Source: Treponema sp. UBA6988
GTDB lineage: Bacteria > Spirochaetota > Spirochaetia > Treponematales > Treponemataceae
Length of the DNA: 12,710 nt
NCBI GenBank assembly: GCA_002448445.1
Contig: DJYC01000107.1
Coordinates: 1 to 12,710 of the forward strand
Direction: 5' to 3'
Both the position numbers and the translations under genes were made by a program. Position 1 is the stretch's first letter; each line of letters starts with the position of its first letter. This document shows, in pieces, positions 1 through 5,684 of the stretch. The notes under the pieces were generated by a model. That model was not told where the DNA came from. It was given only the letters and a program-made list of their open reading frames with translations, and ran no database searches.

Positions 1-21
1 TGTCTGGACAAAGGGCTTAGC

Positions 22-189
22 TTAGAATTCTATAATATTTGGAAAAATAAATTCATTTTTATTATTTTGATCTATATCAATTAAATCATATAAATTAGAT
101 GGTATATTGAGAATTTCTTCCTTGGAAAAATATTTATAAAATTCTTCGCTATTATATGAATCATTTGAAAACAGTTTAATTAAATTCAT
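22..189 (-). CDS. Small hypothetical protein, 55 aa
   Basis: A complete short reading frame on the minus strand, from ATG at 189 to TAA at 22. It starts MNLIKLFSND and ends FPNIIEF. An AGGA motif about nine bases upstream of the ATG is a plausible ribosome binding site. The product is acidic and rich in Asn, Ile, Phe and Tyr, with no signal peptide, membrane segment or motif that I recognise. It lies 73 bases downstream of the DUF4375 gene on the same strand and shares its AT-rich composition, so the two may be co-transcribed. The length could mean a genuine small protein or the remnant of a longer one. No function is assigned. Confidence 0.5.
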   Translation of the reverse strand: MNLIKLFSNDSYNSEEFYKYFSKEEILNIPSNLYDLIDIDQNNKNEFIFPNIIEF

Positions 190-233
190 TTTTATTTTTC
201 CTAAACCCCGCGGCCCCTACGCGTCCACATAAC

Positions 234-258
234 AAATGTTTGTCGCGCTAAAACATTT
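234..258. repeat. Small AT-rich hairpin downstream of the DUF4375 gene
   Basis: AAATGTTT (234-241) and AAACATTT (251-258) are exact reverse complements, separated by nine bases. The hairpin lies just after the stop codon of the DUF4375 gene. It has no T-run on the minus-strand side, so it is not a standard intrinsic terminator. It follows a GC-rich fragment (about 206-222, containing CGGCCCCTACGCG) that resembles the CGCCCCTACAATC tail of the repeat near 4808. Confidence 0.4.
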
Positions 259-262
259 CCGA

Positions 263-847
263 CTATTCAACTGTAACCAAATCTTCCCTGTGCTTATCCA
301 GATATTCATTTATAATATCTTCAATTTTTTCCGGGTAATCATAAAACTGGCTGTCAAGTTCATGGAATTCATTTTCAAAATCTTCTGTTGGCAACTCTCG
401 TTTTGAAGCTAATTCATGATACTTTGAAACATCAATTTTTTGCTTTAATAATTCAAGTGATTTGTCTAGTAAGATTTTATTTTTCTTTAGGCCAAAGAAT
501 TCCAAGCCTTTCTGAATTTCAAAAACTTCATATCCGATGGAATTGAAGTAAAACTGGTCAAATCCGCCGTTGTTGATTTCGCATTCATAAGTATAAACTA
601 AATATGTATATTTTATTGCAGCTGGCAATTTTTGTAGCCTTGCATCCATTTCTGCATCATAGGAATTTCCTACAACCCAGCAAACATAATTGTCTATTGT
701 TGAATATAATTTTTCCACAGGAATTTCTTGTGCAAGTTCCTTAGAGATGCCCTTATATTTTTTCCAATACTTTTCATTCACGGAATATTCATCCTTTTTT
801 AGCGCTTCATATTTTTTCCAATTTCCTCTGCCTTTTCCAAAAAGCAT
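263..847 (-). CDS. DUF4375 / DMP19-like protein
   Basis: A 194-residue soluble protein. The central segment INNGGFDQFYFNS (about residues 91-103), preceded by an Ile/Tyr-rich helix, is the signature I associate with the DUF4375 family, which includes Neisseria DMP19, a reported DNA-mimic protein. The remainder is acidic, especially the C-terminus, which fits that family but does not prove DNA mimicry. I chose ATG 847 because AGGGGG lies seven bases upstream. An in-frame ATG at 868 would add seven residues and has a weaker AGGGG upstream, so it remains possible. No signal peptide or membrane segment is seen. The gene is clearly AT-richer than those from 945 onward and lies just past the terminator of the next gene, suggesting an accessory insertion. 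Members of this family are sometimes found among accessory or immunity-type genes; no toxin partner is visible here. Confidence 0.75.
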   Translation of the reverse strand: MLFGKGRGNWKKYEALKKDEYSVNEKYWKKYKGISKELAQEIPVEKLYSTIDNYVCWVVGNSYDAEMDARLQKLPAAIKYTYLVYTYECEINNGGFDQFYFNSIGYEVFEIQKGLEFFGLKKNKILLDKSLELLKQKIDVSKYHELASKRELPTEDFENEFHELDSQFYDYPEKIEDIINEYLDKHREDLVTVE

Positions 848-897
848 GCAAGTTCCCCCTAGTAACATTAATAATACCCCTGTGCGGGCATCCGCAT

Positions 898-927
898 AAA
901 AAAAGTCCCGGCTAAAGAACCAGGACT
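898..927 (-). terminator. Intrinsic terminator of the HTH-EIIA gene
   Basis: Read on the minus strand, AGTCCTGG (927-920), an eight-base loop, then CCGGGACT (911-904) form an 8-bp stem with one G-T pair, followed directly by a run of seven T. It begins about 17 bases after the stop of the HTH-EIIA gene. It should separate that gene from the downstream DUF4375 gene on the same strand. Confidence 0.9.
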
Positions 928-944
928 GAATGTTTTGCCAAAGG

Positions 945-1589
945 CTATTTTGTCAAAAGCTCGTATGCTTCCATAGAAGATGATGCGTTCAGCAGGGCCT
1001 CCCTAAGATCCTGCTTCTTAAGTTTTGCGCTAAAGAAAGACAGGGTCTGAAGGTAATAGTTGTGCTGGTTGAATGAAGCTGCAATCATAAAGAGCAGGCG
1101 GACAGGAATGTCGTCTATGCTCTGGTAGTCAATAATGTCGGTCTTAGAGATTCCAACAGACATTACAAGGTCTGTTACGCTGGAAAGCCTTACGTGGGGA
1201 ATTGCAAGCCCCATGCCAATCGCAGTGGACATAAGTTCCTCGCGCTTAAAGACAGCTTCCTCAAGTTCCTTTGCGTCCTTTATCTGCGGTGCAGTTGCAA
1301 GATTCTGCGAAAGCTCAAGAAGTGCGTCGTGCTTGGTCTGGTGGTTCATAAAGATGATGCGTTCTGGAGAAAGGATGTCCTTTACAAGAATCTTTATGTC
1401 TGCCGGGGCCGCCTTGGAAGAAGACAGGCGTTCGTTAACCCATTTTTCTATCTCGGCTTTCTTGAATCTCCAGACGGTTCCAATCTTTCCGCTGGGAATT
1501 TCGCCCCTCTGCGCCCAGTCATATACAGTGCGTTCACTTACGCGCAGGTACTTTGCAACTTCTTCTATTGTAAGGATTGAATCTTCCAT
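945..1589 (-). CDS. Excisionase-type HTH fused to PTS EIIA (PtsN-like) regulator
   Basis: A 214-residue two-domain protein. Residues 6-55 (LTIEEVAKYLRVSERTVYDW, then KIGTVWRFKKAEIEKWV) are a MerR/excisionase-family winged HTH. Residues about 72-212 are a PTS EIIA type-2 (fructose/nitrogen) domain. H132 in GLAIPHVR is the expected phosphorylated histidine and is present. In this family the EIIA is phosphorylated through EI and HPr; fusion to a DNA-binding domain implies a regulator whose activity follows PTS phosphorylation. That is inference: its targets are unknown and no permease EIIB or EIIC gene is in the window. Treponemes such as T. pallidum are known to keep PtsN-like proteins with an incomplete PTS. 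I prefer ATG 1589, preceded by GGGG, over the in-frame ATG 1601, which has no ribosome site. Transcribed alone from a TTGACA promoter and closed by a strong terminator. Confidence 0.88.
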   Translation of the reverse strand: MEDSILTIEEVAKYLRVSERTVYDWAQRGEIPSGKIGTVWRFKKAEIEKWVNERLSSSKAAPADIKILVKDILSPERIIFMNHQTKHDALLELSQNLATAPQIKDAKELEEAVFKREELMSTAIGMGLAIPHVRLSSVTDLVMSVGISKTDIIDYQSIDDIPVRLLFMIAASFNQHNYYLQTLSFFSAKLKKQDLREALLNASSSMEAYELLTK

Positions 1590-1617
1590 GCCGAACCCCA
1601 TATTTTTTTAGATAATC

Positions 1618-1649
1618 TTACGGTATTTTAACATTCTTTACGGTTTTTT
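1618..1649. promoter_or_regulatory. Two direct repeats over the HTH-EIIA promoter, candidate operator
   Basis: TTACGGTATTTT (1618-1629) and TTACGGTTTTTT (1638-1649) match at 11 of 12 positions and start exactly 20 bases apart, about two helical turns. One covers the -10 box and the other reaches the -35 box of the HTH-EIIA promoter. A protein binding both would be placed to repress the gene. The product carries a DNA-binding domain, so autoregulation is possible but unproven. Confidence 0.4.
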
Positions 1650-1654
1650 GTCAA
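1625..1654 (-). promoter_or_regulatory. Sigma-70-type promoter of the HTH-EIIA gene
   Basis: On the minus strand a consensus -35 TTGACA (1654-1649) is followed, after 18 bases, by -10 TAAAAT (1630-1625). The predicted transcription start is near 1618, giving a leader of about 28 bases to ATG 1589. Confidence 0.75.
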
Positions 1655-1728
1655 GTTTTCTACCGCATTATGATACTTATAATACGAAAGAAATAAGTTC
1701 GGACGATATACGCTTATGCAAAGGGTTT

Positions 1729-1876
1729 TGGAAATCAGTTTAGTGCGCAACGGGAAGAAAAATATGGATGAAAATCCATTTGCGAGGTGCGACCGAAGGG
1801 AGTCAGATTCCTATTACCTCGCATCATGGATTTTCAGCCAGATTTTTCTGGTAGTGGAGCACTAAACTGATTTCCA
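1729..1876. repeat. 148-nt long inverted repeat, candidate MITE or structured RNA
   Basis: A 17-bp perfect terminal inverted repeat (TGGAAATCAGTTTAGTG at 1729-1745, its complement at 1860-1876) encloses further paired blocks in register: 1756-1763 with 1842-1849 (8 bp), GG 1766-1767 with CC 1838-1839, 1769-1779 with 1826-1836 (11 bp), and 1781-1788 with 1816-1823 (8 bp). A 27-base tip (1789-1815) contains a further weak 5-bp pairing. Nearly the whole segment can therefore fold into one rod. It has no T-run on either side and lies between divergent genes, so it is not a terminator. The structure fits a palindromic miniature element or a structured RNA. I see no convincing target-site duplication. 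Confidence 0.8.
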
Positions 1877-1881
1877 TGTAT

Positions 1882-1896
1882 ATATATGGCATATAT
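1882..1896. promoter_or_regulatory. 15-bp palindrome upstream of the lipid kinase promoter
   Basis: ATATATG-G-CATATAT is a perfect palindrome around one central base, ending about 38 bases before the -35 box of the lipid kinase promoter. It could be a regulator site, but its pure A/T alternation makes a chance origin quite possible. Confidence 0.25.
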
Positions 1897-1934
1897 CCGA
1901 TTGTTCACATAAACTTATTGCTATTCATTTCTCA

Positions 1935-1963
1935 TTGCTAACCGCCAAAAAACATGCTATAAT
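1935..1963 (+). promoter_or_regulatory. Extended -10 promoter of the lipid kinase gene, predicting a leaderless start
   Basis: TTGCTA (1935-1940), a 17-base spacer, and TATAAT (1958-1963) preceded by TGC (1955-1957) make a near-consensus promoter. The -10 box ends six bases before the ATG at 1970, so transcription should begin at or within a base or two of the start codon. No Shine-Dalgarno precedes the ATG. Confidence 0.8.
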
Positions 1964-1969
1964 TCTCGC

Positions 1970-2818
1970 ATGTACAATATAGTTGTAAACGTCCTCAGCG
2001 GAAAAGGGGCCGGAAAAAAATGCCTGGAAGAAGTCCGCTCTTATTTGAACGAAAAGGGACTGGAATTCCAAATAGACATAATTGACGGACGCGGGGCCGG
2101 AAAGCGCATAACACAGCGTCTTTGCGAAAAGGGCGCAAGCGTTGTCGTTGCCATTGGAGGCGACGGAACCTTTCACGAAGTCTTGAACGGCATGGATTTT
2201 TCCAAGGCAAGGCTGGGCTTTGTTCCTGCGGGAAGGGGAAACGACTTTGCCCGTGGAGCCGGATTCAGCTTTGACCCCAAAGAGGCAATTGACGCTATTG
2301 TACGTGCCAAGGAAAGCAATTTGGACTACATTCAGGTTGGAAAACGCAGGTGTCTTAACGCATGCGGTACAGGCCTAGACGTAGAAGTACTCCGCCTTAC
2401 AGACCAGAAAAACTACACCTACGTAGGCTCTCTTTCCAAAACGCTCATGAATTTTAAGCCCTACAAAGTGCGTGTCGAAGCCTGCGGAAAAAAGACTGAA
2501 TACGAATGTGTTACAGCCATCCTTTGCAACGGAACCCAGTACGGCGGCGGCATGAAGGTTTGCCCACCTGCCAAGATAGACGACGGCCTTTTGGACCTTA
2601 TGATTCTGGAAAAGCCAAAAGTTCCAGCCCTTTTTGTAATGCCATCATTCGTCCGCGGCAAGCATATCGGAAAATACTACTGCACCCACGTTCCCTGCGA
2701 GACGGCCACAATCATAAACGAATCTTTCCCATATATTCAGATTGACGGCGAAATCTACGAAGGCAACAAGCTGGAAGGAAGGATTGTACGCGGAGGCCTA
2801 AAAACTTTCCTCCCCTGA
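1970..2818 (+). CDS. Diacylglycerol / lipid kinase (YegS/DgkB family)
   Basis: A 282-residue member of the DAG kinase catalytic family, of normal length for bacterial YegS/BmrU/DgkB enzymes. These transfer phosphate from ATP to a lipid hydroxyl, typically diacylglycerol to phosphatidic acid, at the inner face of the membrane. The N-terminal domain has the nucleotide-binding GGDGT (63-67) after AIGGDG and the PAGRGNDFAR motif (86-95). The C-terminal beta-sandwich domain has ACGTGLD (131-137), GGGMKVCPPAKIDDGLLD (192-209) and QIDGE (257-261). All the usual motifs are present, so it should be active; whether the substrate is diacylglycerol or another lipid cannot be read from sequence. There is no membrane segment. 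It appears leaderless (see promoter at 1935-1963) and is the first gene of a probable operon with the DUF4846 gene 60 bases downstream. Confidence 0.92.
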   Translation: MYNIVVNVLSGKGAGKKCLEEVRSYLNEKGLEFQIDIIDGRGAGKRITQRLCEKGASVVVAIGGDGTFHEVLNGMDFSKARLGFVPAGRGNDFARGAGFSFDPKEAIDAIVRAKESNLDYIQVGKRRCLNACGTGLDVEVLRLTDQKNYTYVGSLSKTLMNFKPYKVRVEACGKKTEYECVTAILCNGTQYGGGMKVCPPAKIDDGLLDLMILEKPKVPALFVMPSFVRGKHIGKYYCTHVPCETATIINESFPYIQIDGEIYEGNKLEGRIVRGGLKTFLP

Positions 2819-2863
2819 AAACCTTCTTGCCCTAACAAGACACCCCTAACAAAACACCACAAA

Positions 2864-2870
2864 AAGGAGG
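2864..2870 (+). promoter_or_regulatory. Strong Shine-Dalgarno of the DUF4846 gene
   Basis: AAGGAGG lies eight bases before ATG 2879, close to the ideal match to the 16S tail. It fixes the start of the DUF4846 gene and contrasts with the missing site upstream of the lipid kinase gene. Confidence 0.85.
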
Positions 2871-2878
2871 CGTTTTAC

Positions 2879-4312
2879 ATGAAAAGTTCCAAAAGAATAA
2901 TTTTAGCAGTAATGGCATTTGCCGCTCTTACTCAAGCTACATTTTCCATGGGCTCAAAGGATTCCTCAAAGCCAAAGCTAAAGGGCGTGCAGGTTTCCAA
3001 AGACGGCCAAATTTATCCCAAGGGAACAAGCTACATAACGCTCAACCTGTCAGGTGAAAATTCCTTTACCTTTATTGCAACAAGCGACCCTGCCGCAAAC
3101 GGAACTCCAGTCAAGGCAACCAGTGCAAATCCATCCGTGGCACAGGTAACACAGAGTTCATCCAACCCCAGCCAATTCACAATAAAAGCCTTAAAGCAGG
3201 GCGGAACCTACGTAGAAGTAAAATGCGACTACTACAAATTCATTTTTAGCATAACCGTAAACGACACTTCTGCCGCAGGAATTGCCCAGGCCAAGAGTGA
3301 GCAGCAAAAAAAGGATGCTGAGCTTTTGGAAATTCAAAGAAGGGCAGAGGCCAACTCTAGGGCAAGCCAGCAAAGCCAAAGCGCAACAAGTTCATCTTCT
3401 GCAAGCCAGAGTGCAGGCCAGAGTGCCGGTTCCCAATCCGCTAGTTCACAGATATCAAGCTCGCAGACCGCATCTTCGCAGTCATCATCTTCACAGCCGG
3501 CAGGTTCCCAATCCCCAAGCAACGACGGCTGGGGCGACATCTGGGACTTCATCTTTGGCCCCCAAGGTCCAAGCGTAGAAATAAACAAGAGCGGCATGAC
3601 CGTAGAAACAAGGATTGGAGTACCGGAAGGCTACGAACGTGTAAGCGTAAAGGCCGGCTCCTACGAAGACTTCTACAGAAAGCTCCCCTTAAAGCCCGAC
3701 GGAAGCCCAGTCTACTATTACAACGGAAAGCTAAAAAGCCAAAGCTTCCACATTGCAGTCTACGACTTTCCACAGCTTAGCGAAGACATTCTCCAGTGTG
3801 CCGACGCCTGCATGAAAATGCGTGCTGAATACTATTACGCCCGCGGAGAATATTCCAAAATCGGTTTTGACAGCGAAGGCGGAGTCTACATGCCCTTCAG
3901 CAAGTTCGTGGACGGCTACAGGCTCACAGGCAGCGGATGGAAGGCAGGCTATGCCAAGGGTGCAACAAGGGAAATCTTTGACCAGTACCTGCGCATTGTC
4001 TACAGCTACGCAAGTACCCGCTCCATGGCCAAAGAAATAAAGCCAATCAGCATAAGCGACTTGCGCATAGGCGACGTCTTTGTGCAAAGCGGAAACCCGG
4101 GGCACGCAGTCTTTGTAACAGACATGGCGGTAAACAAAAAGACCGGCAAAAAAATCATGCTTCTTGGCCAGGGCTACATGCCTGCCCAGGACCTTCACGT
4201 TATAAAAAGCTTCGAATCCATCTCCCCCTGGTTCTTCGTAGAAGACAAAGAATTTAGCTATGCAGAATACATATTCCCCAAAGGCTGCCAGGGAAGATGG
4301 CAAGAAAGATAG
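2879..4312 (+). CDS. Secreted DUF4846-domain protein with Ig-like N-terminus and Ser/Gln linker
   Basis: A 477-residue exported protein. Residues 1-23 form a signal peptide (KSSKR, hydrophobic core, small residues). Residues about 34-128 contain short beta strands and a pattern (PSVAQVTQ, FTIKALKQGGTYVEV) that resembles a bacterial Ig-like/BIG2 domain. A charged, probably helical stretch (137-160) leads to a low-complexity Ser/Gln/Ala linker (162-214). Residues about 235-477 match DUF4846: VPEGYERV, LPLKPDGSPV, LQCADACMKMRAEY, and IGDVFVQSGNPGHAVFV followed by QGYMPAQDLHV. The order of Cys (C307 or C311, at the start of a helix) and a later GHA His (H409) recalls papain-fold CHAP/NlpC enzymes; that is my inference, and the family has no established function known to me. 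Preceded by a strong ribosome site, it probably acts in the periplasm or outside the cell. The EF-Tu-like gene follows after 24 bases. Confidence 0.85.
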   Translation: MKSSKRIILAVMAFAALTQATFSMGSKDSSKPKLKGVQVSKDGQIYPKGTSYITLNLSGENSFTFIATSDPAANGTPVKATSANPSVAQVTQSSSNPSQFTIKALKQGGTYVEVKCDYYKFIFSITVNDTSAAGIAQAKSEQQKKDAELLEIQRRAEANSRASQQSQSATSSSSASQSAGQSAGSQSASSQISSSQTASSQSSSSQPAGSQSPSNDGWGDIWDFIFGPQGPSVEINKSGMTVETRIGVPEGYERVSVKAGSYEDFYRKLPLKPDGSPVYYYNGKLKSQSFHIAVYDFPQLSEDILQCADACMKMRAEYYYARGEYSKIGFDSEGGVYMPFSKFVDGYRLTGSGWKAGYAKGATREIFDQYLRIVYSYASTRSMAKEIKPISISDLRIGDVFVQSGNPGHAVFVTDMAVNKKTGKKIMLLGQGYMPAQDLHVIKSFESISPWFFVEDKEFSYAEYIFPKGCQGRWQER

Positions 4313-4321
4313 TACCTTACG

Positions 4322-4327
4322 AAAGGA
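4322..4327 (+). promoter_or_regulatory. Shine-Dalgarno deciding the start at 4337
   Basis: AAAGGA sits nine bases before ATG 4337. A TTG codon at 4328, in frame, directly abuts the motif and is too close to be the start, so ATG 4337 is preferred. Confidence 0.7.
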
Positions 4328-4336
4328 TTGGTAAAA

Positions 4337-4660
4337 ATGCATGACTACGACATCTTGGTTTCCATGTGCTTCTTGTCCAAAGAAAATGGCGGAAGAACAT
4401 GCCTGCCCCCTGTGGAAGACAGAGACTACACCTACAGGCCAATTTTTAGACTTGACGATGGCAAGTATGGCTATTGCTGCGGAATTGTCATAGGAAGTTA
4501 CATTCAAAACTATAGTTTTCAAACTGAATTGCTCAACGTAAAAATTCTATTCCTGAACTTTCCAGAAATAAAAAACAAATTGTCTGTAGGAAAAAACTTT
4601 ACCCTTTACGAAGGAAATGTAAAAATCGCCACTGGACACATTACCAAAATCAAAGAATAG
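4337..4660 (+). CDS. Small protein resembling EF-Tu domain III
   Basis: A 107-residue cytosolic protein with no signal peptide. Its start, YDILVSMCFLSKENGGRT (4-21), matches the opening of EF-Tu domain III (pattern EVYVLSKEEGGRHT). YRPIF (33-37) corresponds to the EF-Tu YRPQF element, and the end, VGKNFTLYEGNVKIATGHIT (84-103), matches the closing FAIREGGRTVGAGVV strands. The intervening segment is variable. There is no GTPase domain and no domain II, so this is a free-standing beta-barrel of the EF-Tu/translation-protein C-terminal class. Its role is unknown: binding a partner protein or RNA is possible. It follows the DUF4846 gene by 24 bases with its own AAAGGA site and is probably the last gene of the operon. 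Confidence 0.72.
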   Translation: MHDYDILVSMCFLSKENGGRTCLPPVEDRDYTYRPIFRLDDGKYGYCCGIVIGSYIQNYSFQTELLNVKILFLNFPEIKNKLSVGKNFTLYEGNVKIATGHITKIKE

Positions 4661-4678
4661 ATTTGCTTAATCTTTTTT
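4659..4678 (+). terminator. Weak candidate terminator after the EF-Tu-like gene
   Basis: AGATT (4659-4663) and AATCT (4669-4673) can pair over a five-base loop, and T4673-4678 gives a run of six T. The stem is short and AT-only, so efficiency is doubtful. The GC-rich repeat that follows may contribute. Confidence 0.3.
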
Positions 4679-4682
4679 ATAT

Positions 4683-4835
4683 GGGCGACCCTTGAAACTA
4701 CGTTGGGCGTTCCTTGAAGCTTTGCTGGGCGTTCCCCGCCTAAAGGCGGGTCGGGCTTTCCGGGGTTCCGCTACCGCTCCATTCCCGCTTCGCGAGAACG
4801 GCTGCGCCGCCCCTACAATCCCTAACGCAAAAAAA
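4683..4835. repeat. GC-rich intergenic repeat element (copy 1)
   Basis: The 177-bp gap between convergent genes is filled by repeat-like sequence. Three GGGCG-starting units begin at 4683, 4705 and 4727, exactly 22 bases apart; the first two match at about 16 of 22 positions. Next comes a hairpin CCCGCC-taaa-GGCGGG (4735-4750), then CTTTCCGGGGTTCCGC (4756-4771) with CGCTCCATT (4775-4783), and a tail CGCCCCTACAATC (4808-4820). The same core and tail recur near 10621-10710, and the core again at 12684-12710, so this is a dispersed element rather than unique sequence. The short reading frame crossing it (4692-4928) is not considered a gene. Confidence 0.75.
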
Positions 4836-4837
4836 TG

Positions 4838-5578
4838 CTACCTGAATGCTTTGAGCATGGCCTCTATACCTTCGTCCCCCTTTTTGCTGGTGGCGATTAT
4901 ACAAACCATGTATTTTCCAAGCCTGTAGCAGTAGTAAACCTGGGTGATGCTGGACATGGGCGTTGAAACCTTAGTCTTTAGCGCCGTAAATTTCTTCCCC
5001 GCAATTTCTTTTGTTGAAATTTCATCCACCTCGTACTTGAGTGAATCTACAGCTTCAAGTTCACGCTTGAGCCTCTTTGCATACAGGTTGGCAGAAATTC
5101 CAAGAAATGTTTTTTCCGTAATGAGGCAAATCGTATCAGAAGTTGCCGGGTTGTTGGTAAGAATGTGGTAGACGGTAGTGAGCTTTGAAAGTTCTGCATA
5201 TTTTTTTTGATTGTCATTAAGGAATTCCTTGCCAAGGTTCATGATTTCGGCAATTTCTTCATCACCGTATTTTTCCCAGCCCTGGGGCAGCTCGTATTTT
5301 ATACCTATAAAATCATTGGTGTATACGTTTCCGTACCATTCGCCGGTGGAAAACTCTGCGGCGGCATTCCCGGTTGATTTTTCTACACTGGCTTCTTCAT
5401 TCTCATCCGCAGGTGCATTCCCTTCCGCTACAGCTTCTTCATTCAGGCTTGCATCCGTATCTGCTCCTGCTTCCACGCCCGCAGCCGTTTTGTCATCCAA
5501 GATTTCCCCTGCATCCTGTGCGGTGGCAAAAAAACACGCAAATATAAATGCAGCAAAAACAAAAAGACTTTTTTTCAT
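4838..5578 (-). CDS. Exported hypothetical protein, PsbP/Mog1-like pattern
   Basis: A 246-residue protein with a typical signal peptide: Lys2-Lys3, a Phe/Ala/Ile-rich core, and a probable signal peptidase I site after ATA (18-20). Residues 21-77 are acidic, Ala/Glu/Asp/Asn-rich and probably disordered. The folded part (about 80-246) begins with WYGNVYTNDFIGIKYELP and QGWEKYGDEEI, a pattern seen in PsbP/Mog1-like and DUF1795-type proteins; this is a weak resemblance. It ends with alternating strands (YYCYRLGKYMVCIIATS) and a final helix. Cys15 (IFAC) could loosely fit a relaxed spirochaetal lipobox, but processing after ATA looks better. The start is supported by AAGGAG five bases upstream. 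Divergent from the hybrid kinase gene. Function is unknown. Confidence 0.8.
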   Translation of the reverse strand: MKKSLFVFAAFIFACFFATAQDAGEILDDKTAAGVEAGADTDASLNEEAVAEGNAPADENEEASVEKSTGNAAAEFSTGEWYGNVYTNDFIGIKYELPQGWEKYGDEEIAEIMNLGKEFLNDNQKKYAELSKLTTVYHILTNNPATSDTICLITEKTFLGISANLYAKRLKRELEAVDSLKYEVDEISTKEIAGKKFTALKTKVSTPMSSITQVYYCYRLGKYMVCIIATSKKGDEGIEAMLKAFR

Positions 5579-5596
5579 GTAATCTCCTTTCGCACA

Positions 5597-5624
5597 ATTA
5601 TATCTTCAATCCTAAAAAAATCAA
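5597..5624 (-). promoter_or_regulatory. Promoter of the exported hypothetical gene
   Basis: On the minus strand TTGATT (5624-5619), a 16-base spacer and TATAAT (5602-5597). The predicted start near 5590 gives a leader of about 12 bases, just enough to include the AAGGAG site. Confidence 0.65.
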
Positions 5625-5649
5625 GTATGAGTCTGGCCTGTTTATTCGC

Positions 5650-5678
5650 TTTTCTATTTTACATTTTTCTGCTATAAT
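5650..5678 (+). promoter_or_regulatory. Extended -10 promoter of the hybrid kinase gene, predicting a leaderless start
   Basis: TATAAT (5673-5678) is preceded by the extended element TGC (5670-5672). The -35 at the standard spacing (TTTTCT, 5650-5655) is poor. The -10 box ends six bases before ATG 5685 and no Shine-Dalgarno is present, so the mRNA should start at the ATG. The layout is the same as for the lipid kinase and pepF genes. Confidence 0.7.
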
Positions 5679-5684
5679 ATTGCC

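Larger units (their letters stand above)
1590..1969. other. 380-bp intergenic region between divergent genes
   Basis: No gene is seen here. From left to right it holds the minus-strand promoter of the HTH-EIIA gene with overlapping direct repeats (1618-1654), a plus-strand TATAAT without a good -35 (1678-1683), a 148-nt inverted repeat (1729-1876), a 15-bp palindrome (1882-1896), and the promoter of the lipid kinase gene (1935-1963). Confidence 0.8.

Noticed and set aside
1729..1876. Integron attC site
   Set aside because: The 5' side contains GCGCAAC, but there is no matching GTTGCGC-type R' box on the 3' side, and no integrase or cassette array is nearby.
3731..4522. 263-aa reading frame on the minus strand
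   Set aside because: It lies opposite the DUF4846 and EF-Tu-like genes, which have family matches, ribosome sites and proper starts. The antisense product has no recognisable domain.
5534..5536. Lipoprotein Cys15 in the exported protein
   Set aside because: IFAC only loosely fits a spirochaetal lipobox, and hydrophobic residues continue after the Cys to a better signal peptidase I site after ATA.
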